16,949 bases of DNA from an uncultured Sutterella sp. (GCA_905192805.1 CAJJMF010000034.1:1-16949), one strand, 5' to 3'; positions 7,724 through 15,552 are shown, counted from the stretch's first letter. A program made the numbers and translations. The notes: generated by a model not told the origin, from the letters alone.

Positions 7724-7739
7724 CGTTTCACGTGAAACA
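7724..7739. other. parS: parS site 2 (ParB binding)
   Basis: Second perfect core GTTTCACGTGAAAC (7725-7738), 42 bp centre to centre from site 1, which is four helical turns, so both sites face the same side of the DNA. It matches the 16-bp consensus at all but the first base. The 26-28 bp spacer holds no gene. Confidence 0.9.
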
Positions 7740-7741
7740 AT

Positions 7742-7769
7742 AAGGCCCTTGTCGAACAACAAGGGCCTT
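7742..7769. terminator. bidirectional terminator between rsmI and the CBS gene
   Basis: AAGGCCCTTGT (7742-7752) pairs perfectly with ACAAGGGCCTT (7759-7769) around a 6-nt loop: a strong GC-rich 11-bp stem. It lies between converging genes and follows the parS pair by 2 nt. The T tail is short on both strands. Confidence 0.8.
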
Positions 7770-7791
7770 TGCAATGGGGTGAAAGCCTGCC

Positions 7792-8250
7792 TTATTCTGA
7801 GCGAAGCGCGACCTCTCGCGCTTTAGACGAGTGAATGTTGCGGACTAACCCTTCCAGTAAGGAGGACAACTCTTCCACAAGGTTGGAGTTAGAAATCACG
7901 CCTACTAATTCGCCTTCATCATTGACGATCGGGAGACGGCGAATACCAAATTCTCGCATACGTGCTAAAGCGACGACCATACTTTCATTGTATTTGGCTG
8001 TGACTACCGGCGTCGTCATGACATCCGAGACCAAGGTTGTATTGGGATCGAGCCCCAAGGCAACTACTTGAATAGCGATGTCTCGATCGGTAATCATCCC
8101 GACAGGGCGCTGATTATCATCAACAATCACTAAGCTGCCCACATGTTCGGAACGCATTTGTCGTGCACATTCTGTAATGGTTTTTTCTGCCGGGATAGTG
8201 GCGACGTTATGAACCGCCATATCAATAACCTTCATAGAACGTGTTCTCAT
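7792..8250 (-). CDS. tandem CBS-domain protein
   Basis: A 152-residue stand-alone CBS-pair (Bateman module) protein. CBS1 spans about 16-66 (VATIPAEKTITECARQM, then GMITDRDI at 51-58) and CBS2 about 80-130 (TPVVTAKYNES, GIRRLPIVND, GVISNSNLVEEL). Each ends in the usual strand-helix with the ITDRDI/ISNSNL phosphate-contact region, so adenosine nucleotide or SAM binding is likely, but the ligand and partner cannot be read. No catalytic domain is fused. The frame is open up to 8370, but the start is placed at ATG 8250 because AAAGGA lies a few bases upstream and the upstream residues look non-conserved. A short basic C-terminus (about 138-152) follows CBS2. It is transcribed alone, towards rsmI and the parS sites. 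Confidence 0.88.
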   Translation of the reverse strand: MRTRSMKVIDMAVHNVATIPAEKTITECARQMRSEHVGSLVIVDDNQRPVGMITDRDIAIQVVALGLDPNTTLVSDVMTTPVVTAKYNESMVVALARMREFGIRRLPIVNDEGELVGVISNSNLVEELSSLLEGLVRNIHSSKAREVALRSE

Positions 8251-8294
8251 CTTTATCCTTTCATTAAGAAAAAGTTGGTTTAGTAGCCTCCATG

Positions 8295-8300
8295 AGTATA
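8295..8300 (-). promoter_or_regulatory. possible -10 element of the CBS gene
   Basis: TATACT on the minus strand, 45-50 nt before the ATG at 8250, would give a leader of roughly 40 nt. No convincing -35 hexamer is seen at 17 nt, so this is tentative. Confidence 0.3.
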
Positions 8301-8398
8301 GAGCATAACGTGTAGGCGGTAGTGCTCGAGTGGTCTCTACCGTTTGACTGTGCTCGGTGTTGGCTCCCATGGAGTGAGTCTGTGATATCTAGACTATC

Positions 8399-8452
8399 AA
8401 AAAAAGGCAGGGTGTGCTCTAGCTCGGGAACCCTTTTATCGGTCTAGAGCAC
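8399..8452 (-). terminator. terminator of folB-ttcA
   Basis: GTGCTCTAG (8414-8422) pairs with CTAGAGCAC (8444-8452) in a 9-bp stem enclosing a smaller GGG/CCC stem. Read on the minus strand it follows the ttcA stop by 8 nt and is followed after 8 nt by seven Ts (complement of 8399-8405). The gap between stem and T run is longer than usual. Confidence 0.6.
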
Positions 8453-8460
8453 CTTGATAC

Positions 8461-9408
8461 TTATTCTTCTCCTGGATCGGTTGAATCGGGGGTGAACAAC
8501 AAATGTTCGAATGTCTTAAAGTCGTAGAGATGTTTGTCCATTAAGTGTGATGGGGCCACACGCTGTAAGCTCATAAAGATGTTATAAATGCGCCCAGGGA
8601 ATTGGCGGTCCCATTCATGAATGAGCGCTTTAATTTCTTTTCGCTTCAGATTTTCGCCTTTACCACAAATCCCCTTGGCCGTCGTAGGATACCCCATGAT
8701 CTTCGAGAACTTTTCCGTTTCGTACTCACGGACATAAGCCAACGGGCGAATCACTGTATTTTGTCCGTCATCGCTACGTAGGATCGGAGGCATCGCTTTC
8801 AAACGGCCGCCATAAAAGAGATTAAGCAATAAGGTCCCTACGATGTCATCCATGTGATGACCTAAAGCGATTTTGGTACAACCGTGCTCGCGGGCAACAC
8901 GATAGAGAATACCGCGACGGAGGCGGGCACATAATGAGCAGATATTTTTTCCGTCCGGAATGACGCGCTCTACGATCTTAAACGTGTCTTGATCTTCAAT
9001 ATGGTAAGGCACCCCCGTTTGAGCCAAGTAGCCTTCCAATACATCCAGCGGAAAATTGGGGATATGTTGAAAAATATTTACCGCGAGTAATTCAAACTTA
9101 ATCGGGGCACGTTCTTGAAGTTTCTTCAATACGTCGAGCAGCACAAAGCTGTCCTTGCCACCACTCATTGCCACCAACACTTTGTCGCCGTCTTCAATCA
9201 TATTAAAGTCGGTGATGGCTTGTGCAGTCAGTCGCACAATGCGTTTTTCGAGCTTTTTGACGGAAACGCTCTTTTTCTCTTTTTTCCCAGAGGAAGTCGA
9301 GGTGTCTGGTAAAGTGGTACTTTCCGCAGTCACTTCGGTTAACGGGATGACGTTGTCAACAAAAGACACAGTGGGCAGTGTGCCAGAGGCAATATTTTTT
9401 TCAGACAT
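8461..9408 (-). CDS. ttcA: tRNA 2-thiocytidine(32) synthetase TtcA
   Basis: A 315-residue PP-loop ATPase that thiolates cytidine 32 in certain tRNAs. The PP-loop SGGKDS is at 82-87. Cysteines C157 and C160 (CSLC, followed by the typical ARLRRGILYR) and C248 (GICGKGEN) are in the positions that ligate the [4Fe-4S] cluster of TtcA. Other family blocks: ALGHHMDDI 181-189, NLFYGGRLKAMPP 196-208, IRPLAYVRE 220-228, PSHLMD 286-291. The first 50 residues form a Ser/Thr/Lys-rich extension beyond the usual start. Just after the first core strands the sequence reads VNIFQHIPNFP where many TtcA proteins have a DQxQPGFP-type loop. The ATG is 33 nt downstream of the folB stop with no strong ribosome site, so translational coupling to folB is plausible. 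Confidence 0.95.
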   Translation of the reverse strand: MSEKNIASGTLPTVSFVDNVIPLTEVTAESTTLPDTSTSSGKKEKKSVSVKKLEKRIVRLTAQAITDFNMIEDGDKVLVAMSGGKDSFVLLDVLKKLQERAPIKFELLAVNIFQHIPNFPLDVLEGYLAQTGVPYHIEDQDTFKIVERVIPDGKNICSLCARLRRGILYRVAREHGCTKIALGHHMDDIVGTLLLNLFYGGRLKAMPPILRSDDGQNTVIRPLAYVREYETEKFSKIMGYPTTAKGICGKGENLKRKEIKALIHEWDRQFPGRIYNIFMSLQRVAPSHLMDKHLYDFKTFEHLLFTPDSTDPGEE

Positions 9409-9441
9409 AATTCAAAATGGACAGGACGTGTTCAAACGTAT

Positions 9442-9879
9442 CTAGGGGCGAACATTTGAATCCGAGTTTGTTTGGAGAAGACGATTAAACGACTTCCCTT
9501 GACGCCAAAGTTCAACACCTACAGATTTTGCATTATCTAAAGCCATAGGTTTAGAGCTTGAGATGCGTAGCATAACAATCTGTGGCTGTTTTAGTAGTTG
9601 AAAACAAATCTCTTCGAGTAATGTTTCTTGTAAATCATGATGGCGAGCCAGAGTGACATTCGTAATCGTCTGACTGATGAGTGTATAGTCAAATACATCA
9701 TCAAGGGAATCGCCTTTGCTGGTGCTGTCCTGATGCAAGATCCAGACATCACAGTTAAAGAGGATTGGTTGAGAGCGTACGCGTTCGAAGTCGTAGGCTC
9801 CAATTTTGCCATCCACACAAAAATTTTCTAGAAATAGACGTTTGCACCGCGTCTGAAGAAGCCAAGATATATCATTCAT
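9442..9879 (-). CDS. folB: dihydroneopterin aldolase
   Basis: A 145-residue enzyme of folate synthesis: it cleaves 7,8-dihydroneopterin to 6-hydroxymethyl-7,8-dihydropterin and glycolaldehyde. Motifs: LFLENFCVDGKIGAYDFER (15-33) with the family IGxYDxER block, LDDVFDYT 59-66, LQETLLEEI 83-91 and SSSKPMALDNAKSVGVEL 107-124, where Lys110 corresponds to the conserved active-site Lys of FolB. Length is slightly above the usual 115-125 owing to N- and C-terminal tails. It is the first gene of a minus-strand pair with ttcA (33-nt gap); this pairing is common in Burkholderiales. The start is ATG 9879, preceded by a weak GGA and an AT-rich TTAATTAA. Confidence 0.9.
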   Translation of the reverse strand: MNDISWLLQTRCKRLFLENFCVDGKIGAYDFERVRSQPILFNCDVWILHQDSTSKGDSLDDVFDYTLISQTITNVTLARHHDLQETLLEEICFQLLKQPQIVMLRISSSKPMALDNAKSVGVELWRQGKSFNRLLQTNSDSNVRP

Positions 9880-9964
9880 TTAATTAATCCAGTTAAGGCT
9901 AAACTTGCAGGAAGGATATGAAAAGTAAGTTTTCGTTTTTCAGTCTACCCGTGGAGAAGGAAAC
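9880..9964. promoter_or_regulatory. divergent promoter region folB / DUF2905
   Basis: Only 85 nt separate the two divergent genes, so both promoters must lie here or run into the coding ends. A TTAATTAA palindrome abuts the folB start. I see no clear -35/-10 pair. Confidence 0.4.
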
Positions 9965-10156
9965 GTGCGTTGGTTTCTCTGTATTTTTGTTTTATTAGTC
10001 GTTGTACTAACCTTTATCCCGACGCTTCGGCGTTGGGGGCTAGGGCGTTTACCGGGGGATATCCATTTTCAAGTCGGACGCTATAAAGTAGAAATTCCCC
10101 TGATGAGTACCATTTTGCTCGCCGCAAGCGTCATGATTATTGGTCGCCTTTTCTAA
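9965..10156 (+). CDS. DUF2905-type small membrane protein
   Basis: A 63-residue protein with two hydrophobic segments (about 2-18 and 46-62) around a short basic loop carrying WGLGRLPGDI (24-33) and the Ile-Pro-Leu start of helix 2. This layout and the GRLPGD motif are characteristic of the DUF2905 family of small inner-membrane proteins, whose function is unknown. The start is GTG 9965 with GAGAAGGAA a few bases upstream, a strong ribosome site. It is a single + strand gene between folB and cca. Its stop is only 6 nt from the cca stop, so the two genes converge almost tail to tail with no visible terminator. Confidence 0.85.
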   Translation: MRWFLCIFVLLVVVLTFIPTLRRWGLGRLPGDIHFQVGRYKVEIPLMSTILLAASVMIIGRLF

Positions 10157-10162
10157 CGGTAC

Positions 10163-11272
10163 TCAATGCGATTCACTTGTAGGTCGAGATAAAAAATGGG
10201 ATAACGCTCGTTTACGCTCTTCGATAATGGCTAATCCCATTTGGTCTGGCGATGTTCGAGCCCGAACCGCAGCAATATCAATGCTTTTCCAGGACCGTGT
10301 AGCCTCGTGAAGTTGACTGAAAAACGAGGAGCTGCTTAATCCTTTGGCTAAGGTGATTAACGCATCAAAACGCTCTGGCTTGCGAAGCACATCGGTACGC
10401 TGGAAGTAGTCCGACAAATCCTCTACTTTATAGGCAGGGGGTGTATGCCAAAGTTTCCAGAAAAGGTGGGCGAAATCACTTTCTTTACTCGGGATACGGA
10501 TCGCCCCGACATAATTGTCTAGGGCCTCTAGGGAGGGAGAGGCCAAAAATAATAAGGCAACCCGCGCCTCAAGGGGAAGCATTTCATAAGGGATATAACG
10601 GCACAATCCCTCAAGTGTGGGTCCCGAGGCGTCGAGTCCGGGAAATAGCTTCTCCCATAGACCGCAAGCGAGCAATGCGCTGACCATGGCACTGGGATGT
10701 GCTTGTTGAAGTCCTTTTTTCAACTCTGCCCAAATACGCTCAGGCACCAAGGCATCTGCCTCACCGGATTGAACCATCTCTTGCATTAAATGGAGCGTTT
10801 CGGGCGCAATGCGAAAATGAGGGAATTTGGCGCAGAATCGTGCGACGCGTAAGATGCGAACGGGATCCTCGACAAAAGCATCACTCACATGGCGTAATTG
10901 AGCGCTTTGCAGGTCGTCTTGGCCATGGTAAGGGTCAATGATTTGACCTTGCTCGGTCATGGCGATGGCATTAATGGTGAGGTCACGACGACGCAAGTCC
11001 TCCTCTAACGTGACCTCGGGTGAGGTATACATTTCAAAGCCGTGGTAGCCACGGGCAATTTTGCGCTCCGTTCTTGCGAGAGCGTACTCTTCATGGGTTT
11101 GGGGATGCAAAAAGACAGGAAAGTCTTTACCCACAGGCTTAAAGCCACGCTGAGTCATCATCTCTGGGGTTGCGCCTACCACAACCCAGTCTCGATCTCC
11201 CGGGACGACGGAGTGCCCTTGTTGTGCTAATAACCGATCACGGACGTAGCCGCCGACCAAATACACCTGCAT
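10163..11272 (-). CDS. cca: CCA tRNA nucleotidyltransferase (HD-less type)
   Basis: A 369-residue class II nucleotidyltransferase that adds or repairs the CCA end of tRNA. Motifs: LVGGYVRDRLL 5-15, catalytic acidic pair D26 and D28 in GDRDW, RRRDLTINAIAM 94-105 (nucleotide selection), DAFVEDPVRILRVARF 131-146. After about 155 the helical body and tail follow with weaker conservation. The multifunctional E. coli enzyme is about 412 residues and has an HD phosphohydrolase domain in its C-terminal half; here I find no HD pair, and the protein is shorter, so it matches the HD-less bacterial type. Start ATG 11272 is 21 nt after the slt stop, with AAAAGG about 10 nt upstream: a two-gene minus-strand unit slt-cca. 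Confidence 0.93.
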   Translation of the reverse strand: MQVYLVGGYVRDRLLAQQGHSVVPGDRDWVVVGATPEMMTQRGFKPVGKDFPVFLHPQTHEEYALARTERKIARGYHGFEMYTSPEVTLEEDLRRRDLTINAIAMTEQGQIIDPYHGQDDLQSAQLRHVSDAFVEDPVRILRVARFCAKFPHFRIAPETLHLMQEMVQSGEADALVPERIWAELKKGLQQAHPSAMVSALLACGLWEKLFPGLDASGPTLEGLCRYIPYEMLPLEARVALLFLASPSLEALDNYVGAIRIPSKESDFAHLFWKLWHTPPAYKVEDLSDYFQRTDVLRKPERFDALITLAKGLSSSSFFSQLHEATRSWKSIDIAAVRARTSPDQMGLAIIEERKRALSHFLSRPTSESH

Positions 11273-11293
11273 GTCGCCAAACCTTTTTAGACG

Positions 11294-13375
11294 TTACGGT
11301 AAATCTGTGTTGAGATTGCTGTTGGGTACGACTTTATCGAGCAGGATCGTAAAGTTGAGTTTCTCCCCTTCAAGCAAACTATAGGTGTGCATATTGGCCA
11401 TGACATTTTTGACATAGTCACGGGTTTCGTTAAAGGGAATATTCTCGATAAAAATCGCACTTTCCGTTGGATTGAGCAGTAAAGAGCGCCATTTGCGAGC
11501 ACGCCCAGGCCCTGCGTTATAGGCTGCAGAGGCCAGTACCATGCTACCATCCAAATCATTTCGGACCATACTGAGGTACGCAGAACCTAGTTGCACATTC
11601 ATGTCTAAATCATGCAGTTTACTGACTGAAAAGTCTTCTGTGCCGAGTTTTTTGGCTAGCCAACGGGCTGTTTGAGGCATGATTTGCATGAGACCACGAG
11701 CACCTACGCCAGAGTTCACACTAGGCATAAAACGGGATTCTTGGCGAATTAATCCATATACCCAAGCCGGTTGAAGCCCCTGGGCACTCATGATGGGTTC
11801 AAACTGTTGACGATGGGGCATGGGGAACAAGTACTCCAACGTTTGATCGCTTTCACTGGCTCGTTGAGCGGTGTTGATCATTCGGTGGAGTAGCGCCTGA
11901 GAGCGGGCATATTCAGCAAGCTCATTGTATTGCGCCGAGTTGAGCCCTCGCATGGCCCAGTTCCATTCACGATGCCCCATAAAGAACATTTCCAACCGAT
12001 AAAATGTTTTGGCTCGTTCAATCGAGGGATCATTGTCCCAGCGTTTTACTTGGGCTGGGGTTAACGTTACTGGTTTGCCCTGCGGTTGAAAATAGGGGCT
12101 TTTGAGTGCATCGGAGGCGAGCTTTCCGTAGAACGAAAGGTGTCCCGAGATGCGACGATAAAGGGGAGTGGCTTGCTCCGCTTTACCTAACTCGGAAAGG
12201 GCACGTGCACGCCAATAGATCCAAGTTTCATCCTCACTCATGTCTGACGGTAAATGGCGTGTCAGCCGTTCGACATCTTTCCAGCTTTGGCGCCAGAGTG
12301 CTGTTCGGATATACCAACCTAGTTTCAGCTCGGGATTAATCAGGGATTGGACATCGCTCAGATCGCCCTCCACATGATGGAACCAGTCGAGTGATTGTGC
12401 GTTGAGTTCAGTCGCGCCATGGTATCCAATCGTAGCCCAGGCTAAATTCTTTTCGTCCGAACTTAAATTTTTGTCCACAGCGCGCGTAATTTCCGCCGCT
12501 AAATTGGGGTTGGACGGTGCGAGACGCAGGGCTGCCAGTAAACCTAACTTTGCGGGAATTGTACTAATGCGCGTACGTACTTTTTGGTACCAACGCGATG
12601 GGTTAGTAATCAACTGCTGAATTTCTTTCACACTGGCTGGAAGACGTTTTGTCGGCAGGCGAGAAACGTCCGCTTTAGCGTCATTCCATCGTTGTCGTTG
12701 AAGTGTGATTAATAACTCGTCCCAGCCCCACGATGGGTCTTGGTTCACGATTTGGCTTCCTAGCTGTGAGAGAAAGCGCCCTTGATAGCTTGTATCCCGA
12801 TACAGAAGCTTTCGTTGAGCGAGCGACATACTTTGCGGGTTGAGGGCTGCATAGGCAACGGCAATGGGTGCTTCCGTTTGATTCCACTGTAACGTATTAA
12901 ATACATCATTAAAGTCACGACGTAGCAACGTTTCACCTGCGATTAACAAATAATCGGTGGCCGCCCGCTCACCTAGGTATTGGCCTTGGTGTGCAGCAAT
13001 AAATTGCTTGACTTGGTCCCGTAGCGCAGGGTTTTGTGGATCACGCTTTAACGCTAAATTGTTTGCAGTGAGCACCAGATAGTCGTAGAGCGGATACTGT
13101 TCTACCCCTTGCATGAGTACTTGTAACTCGTCTAACCGTCCCTTTTGTCCAGCTTTCCAGGCATCGATAAATTTGAGGTCCTCTGCGCTTTGTACGGGTG
13201 GTAAAAGCGCACGCTCCAAAATGTCATCCTCGCTAGGCCTCGTGGCATCCGCGAGAGCACTCGTAGGCGTGCCCAGGCTGGAGGACTCGGCATAGGAAAG
13301 GGACGAGTGGAGGATCAAGAGTGCACTACTCAAGGAGAGCAAAATTCGACGCACAGTGAACACAGTAGAGGGCAT
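11294..13375 (-). CDS. slt: soluble lytic murein transglycosylase (Slt70-like)
   Basis: A periplasmic enzyme that cleaves the MurNAc-GlcNAc bond of peptidoglycan, forming 1,6-anhydro ends. I start it at ATG 13375 (693 residues) because this gives a clean signal peptide: basic 9-10, hydrophobic core about 11-27, SYA cleavage at 27-29. A longer reading begins at TTG 13435 but places 20 extra residues before the signal. The N-terminal two thirds (about 45-510) are helix-rich, as in the U-shaped superhelical domain of Slt70. The catalytic domain at the C-terminus has IRQESRF with catalytic Glu546, GLMQIMPQTA 561-570, AYNAGPGR 618-625 and NETRDYV 649-655. The ribosome site AAGGA lies about 11 nt before the ATG, longer than usual. 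It is cotranscribed with cca. Confidence 0.92.
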   Translation of the reverse strand: MPSTVFTVRRILLSLSSALLILHSSLSYAESSSLGTPTSALADATRPSEDDILERALLPPVQSAEDLKFIDAWKAGQKGRLDELQVLMQGVEQYPLYDYLVLTANNLALKRDPQNPALRDQVKQFIAAHQGQYLGERAATDYLLIAGETLLRRDFNDVFNTLQWNQTEAPIAVAYAALNPQSMSLAQRKLLYRDTSYQGRFLSQLGSQIVNQDPSWGWDELLITLQRQRWNDAKADVSRLPTKRLPASVKEIQQLITNPSRWYQKVRTRISTIPAKLGLLAALRLAPSNPNLAAEITRAVDKNLSSDEKNLAWATIGYHGATELNAQSLDWFHHVEGDLSDVQSLINPELKLGWYIRTALWRQSWKDVERLTRHLPSDMSEDETWIYWRARALSELGKAEQATPLYRRISGHLSFYGKLASDALKSPYFQPQGKPVTLTPAQVKRWDNDPSIERAKTFYRLEMFFMGHREWNWAMRGLNSAQYNELAEYARSQALLHRMINTAQRASESDQTLEYLFPMPHRQQFEPIMSAQGLQPAWVYGLIRQESRFMPSVNSGVGARGLMQIMPQTARWLAKKLGTEDFSVSKLHDLDMNVQLGSAYLSMVRNDLDGSMVLASAAYNAGPGRARKWRSLLLNPTESAIFIENIPFNETRDYVKNVMANMHTYSLLEGEKLNFTILLDKVVPNSNLNTDLP

Positions 13376-13525
13376 AATGGCAGGCTTCCTTCGTTGTGAT
13401 AGGATTCCAAAGAGTGAAAAGACCCGTTTTCTCAATCAACAATCTATAGACAAAATACTACAAAATATTTGAGAGTGGTGGGTTCTACGCTGGTTGTTAC
13501 AGCCCCAAGGCATGAGAGGTAGAAG
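13376..13525. promoter_or_regulatory. divergent region between slt and fau
   Basis: A 150-nt AT-rich gap between two divergent genes. It holds a direct repeat of ACAAAATA (13450-13457 and 13460-13467), a 10-bp period equal to one helical turn, which overlaps the likely promoter zone. No confident -35/-10 pair can be assigned on either strand. Confidence 0.4.
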
Positions 13526-14095
13526 ATGAGCCAAGAAAAGCAAGTGCTAAGACGAACATTGCGAGCAAGACGTTTGCTATTGAGTCAACAGCCCGAACGC
13601 TGTGAGGCGCTTATTGCCCATTTATTAACCCTATTAAGTGAGTGCATGAAAACCCCTCAAGGGGTATTAGGATTTTATATGGCGTTGCCTGGCGAAGTGG
13701 AGGTGACCGCTGCTCTGACCCAATGGGCCAAGGTACATCGCCAGAGGTTGGCCCTGCCGTATGTCGAAAAGTCCAATCGCTCTATGCATTACCGACTCTG
13801 GCGGGAAGGTGATCCTTTATGTCCCGACACGGCAGGCATTTTGGCACCGTTAGGTGAACCCATCCAGCCGCAAGTCGTGTTGGCGCCGTGCGTTGGGTAT
13901 GCGCGCGGACCGCTCTTTCGTTTAGGCAATGGCGGTGGGTATTTCGATCGCTGGCTGGCAGCGAGTAGGGAGCAGGTGAGCACCATCGGGTTGGCCTTTG
14001 AGGAGCTAGCGGTCGATCCCGCTCTCTTTGAGCCGTTTGATATTCCCATGGATTGGGTGGTGACTGAGTGCTCCTGTTTGTCGGCGCACCAATAA
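13526..14095 (+). CDS. fau: 5-formyltetrahydrofolate cyclo-ligase
   Basis: A 189-residue enzyme (YgfA/MTHFS family) that uses ATP to convert 5-formyl-THF to 5,10-methenyl-THF, returning the storage folate to one-carbon metabolism. The N-terminus has the basic KQVLRRTLRARR segment (5-16) that contacts substrate and phosphate, then GFYMALPGEVEV (49-60), LAPCVGY (119-125) and the glycine-rich ATP loop RLGNGGGYFDR (132-142). The usual loop is RLGYGGGYYDR; here Asn replaces the first Tyr and Phe the third, conservative but worth noting. The start is ATG with GAGAGG 5-6 nt upstream. It stands alone on the + strand, divergent from slt and convergent with ahcY. It relates functionally to folB and ahcY in one-carbon metabolism. 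Confidence 0.92.
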   Translation: MSQEKQVLRRTLRARRLLLSQQPERCEALIAHLLTLLSECMKTPQGVLGFYMALPGEVEVTAALTQWAKVHRQRLALPYVEKSNRSMHYRLWREGDPLCPDTAGILAPLGEPIQPQVVLAPCVGYARGPLFRLGNGGGYFDRWLAASREQVSTIGLAFEELAVDPALFEPFDIPMDWVVTECSCLSAHQ

Positions 14096-14096
14096 A

Positions 14097-14124
14097 GAAG
14101 AGAACGCCCTCAAGCGTTCTCTTC
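14097..14124. terminator. bidirectional terminator between fau and ahcY
   Basis: GAAGAGAACGC (14097-14107) pairs perfectly with GCGTTCTCTTC (14114-14124) around a 6-nt loop. It begins one base after the fau stop. On the minus strand the stem runs into TTTATT, so it can also end ahcY transcripts. Confidence 0.85.
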
Positions 14125-14157
14125 GGTTTATCGGATCTAGGGGGTTGTGATAACGGC

Positions 14158-15552
14158 TTAGTAGCGGTAGTTATCCGATTTATAGGGCCCCTCTTTCGGA
14201 ACACCAATATAGGCCGCCTGTTCATCCGTTAATTCGGAAAGTTCGGCATTGAAGTTCGTGAGTTGTAAGCGTGCCACCTTTTCATCTAATACCTTCGGTA
14301 ACAGGTAGACCCCGACAGGATAGCGATCGTGGTGGCAGTAAAGTTCAATTTGTGCCAAGGTTTGGTTGGCAAATGAGGAACTCATCACGTACGACGGGTG
14401 TCCTGTGGCGCACCCAAGGTTCACTAAGCGCCCTTCGGCTAAGAGAATGATGCGGTTACCTGAGGGTAATGTGATATGGTCGACTTGCGGCTTGATATTA
14501 TCCCAAGGATATTGGCGCATGGAGGCCACATCGATTTCGCTATCAAAGTGTCCGATGTTGCATACAATGGCTTCATTTTTCATCGCAATCATGTGGTCAT
14601 GCGTAATGACACGGACGTTACCCGTAGCGGTTACAAAGATATCCGCTTTGTCTTTTGCATAATCCATCGTGACCACACGATAGCCTTCCATAGCAGCCTG
14701 CAAAGCGCAGATCGGGTCGACTTCAACCACCCAGACCTGAGCAGCTAGGGCGCGCAAGGCTTGAGCACAGCCCTTGCCCACATCGCCGTAGCCGACCACT
14801 ACAGCCACTTTCCCAGCGATCATAACGTCGGTAGCACGTTTAATCCCATCGACGAGCGATTCACGGCATCCATAGAGGTTGTCAAATTTTGACTTCGTTA
14901 CCGAGTCGTTCACATTGATCGCCGGGAAAAGAAGTTCATGGCGGGCATGCATTTGATAGAGGCGATGCACCCCAGTCGTGGTTTCTTCTGTCACCCCTTT
15001 AATGTGCACAATGCGCTTGGAGTACCAGTGCGGATCCAGGGCCAAGTGAGCCTTAATCGCAGCAAATAACGCGGTTTCTTCTTCGTTATTCGGGTGAGCG
15101 ATAACGGAGGCGTCCGTTTCGGCTTTACGGCCTAAGTGTAAAAGCAACGTTGCATCGCCACCGTCGTCCAAGATCATGTTTGCGAACTCGTCGTCGCCCC
15201 AATCGAGAATGCGATGGGTAAAGTCCCAGTATTCCGTGAGCGTTTCGCCTTTCTTGGCGAAGACGGGAATACCTTGTGCTGCAATCGCAGCGGCGGCATG
15301 ATCTTGGGTAGAGAAAATATTACAGCTTGCCCAACGGACTTGAGCCCCTAAGGCCACGAGGGTTTCAATAAGGACCGCTGTTTGAATCGTCATATGAATG
15401 GAACCCGCAATTTTGGCCCCTTTTAAAGGCTGGTTTGCGGCATATTCAGAGCGAATCGCCATGAGTCCTGGCATTTCGACTTCGGCAATCTGAATCTCTT
15501 TGCGACCCCAGGGTGCGAGGGAAATGTCGGTAACTACGTACGGTTCATGCAT
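14158..15552 (-). CDS. ahcY: adenosylhomocysteinase
   Basis: A 464-residue NAD-dependent enzyme that hydrolyses S-adenosylhomocysteine to adenosine and homocysteine, removing the product inhibitor of methyltransferases such as RsmI. Motifs: substrate region MPGLMAIR 27-34 and GSIHMTIQTAVL 50-61, insert WGDDEFANMILDDGGDATLLL around 118-138, catalytic-region TKSKFDNLYGCRES 219-232 (Lys220, Asp224), NAD-binding GYGDVGKG 254-261, CNIGHFD 331-337, and the C-terminal PYKSDNYRY, where the terminal Lys-Tyr pair contacts NAD of the neighbouring subunit. The extra 40-residue segment at about 145-190 is the bacterial long form. ATG 15552 has an excellent ribosome site (AAAGGAG, 6 nt spacing). The start is 34 nt after the trpS stop, so it is cotranscribed with trpS, and there is no room for a SAH riboswitch directly in front. 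Confidence 0.96.
   Translation of the reverse strand: MHEPYVVTDISLAPWGRKEIQIAEVEMPGLMAIRSEYAANQPLKGAKIAGSIHMTIQTAVLIETLVALGAQVRWASCNIFSTQDHAAAAIAAQGIPVFAKKGETLTEYWDFTHRILDWGDDEFANMILDDGGDATLLLHLGRKAETDASVIAHPNNEEETALFAAIKAHLALDPHWYSKRIVHIKGVTEETTTGVHRLYQMHARHELLFPAINVNDSVTKSKFDNLYGCRESLVDGIKRATDVMIAGKVAVVVGYGDVGKGCAQALRALAAQVWVVEVDPICALQAAMEGYRVVTMDYAKDKADIFVTATGNVRVITHDHMIAMKNEAIVCNIGHFDSEIDVASMRQYPWDNIKPQVDHITLPSGNRIILLAEGRLVNLGCATGHPSYVMSSSFANQTLAQIELYCHHDRYPVGVYLLPKVLDEKVARLQLTNFNAELSELTDEQAAYIGVPKEGPYKSDNYRY

Noticed and set aside
8251..8370. N-terminal extension of the CBS protein to ATG 8370
   Set aside because: The added 40 residues show no family features, and a strong ribosome site lies right before ATG 8250. 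The stretch is better read as leader and promoter.
12473..12483. DnaA-box-like TTGTCCACA
   Set aside because: A single imperfect match inside slt coding sequence, with no cluster of boxes or AT-rich unwinding element. It is not evidence for oriC here.
13376..13435. TTG start for slt at 13435
   Set aside because: It would place 20 residues in front of a typical signal peptide that begins exactly at ATG 13375.
13466..13525. Possible 6S RNA before fau
   Set aside because: fau is often next to 6S RNA, and GTTACAGCC followed by GGCAT recalls the 3' part of E. coli 6S. But no complementary 5' half with a central bubble can be found upstream, and only 150 nt are available.
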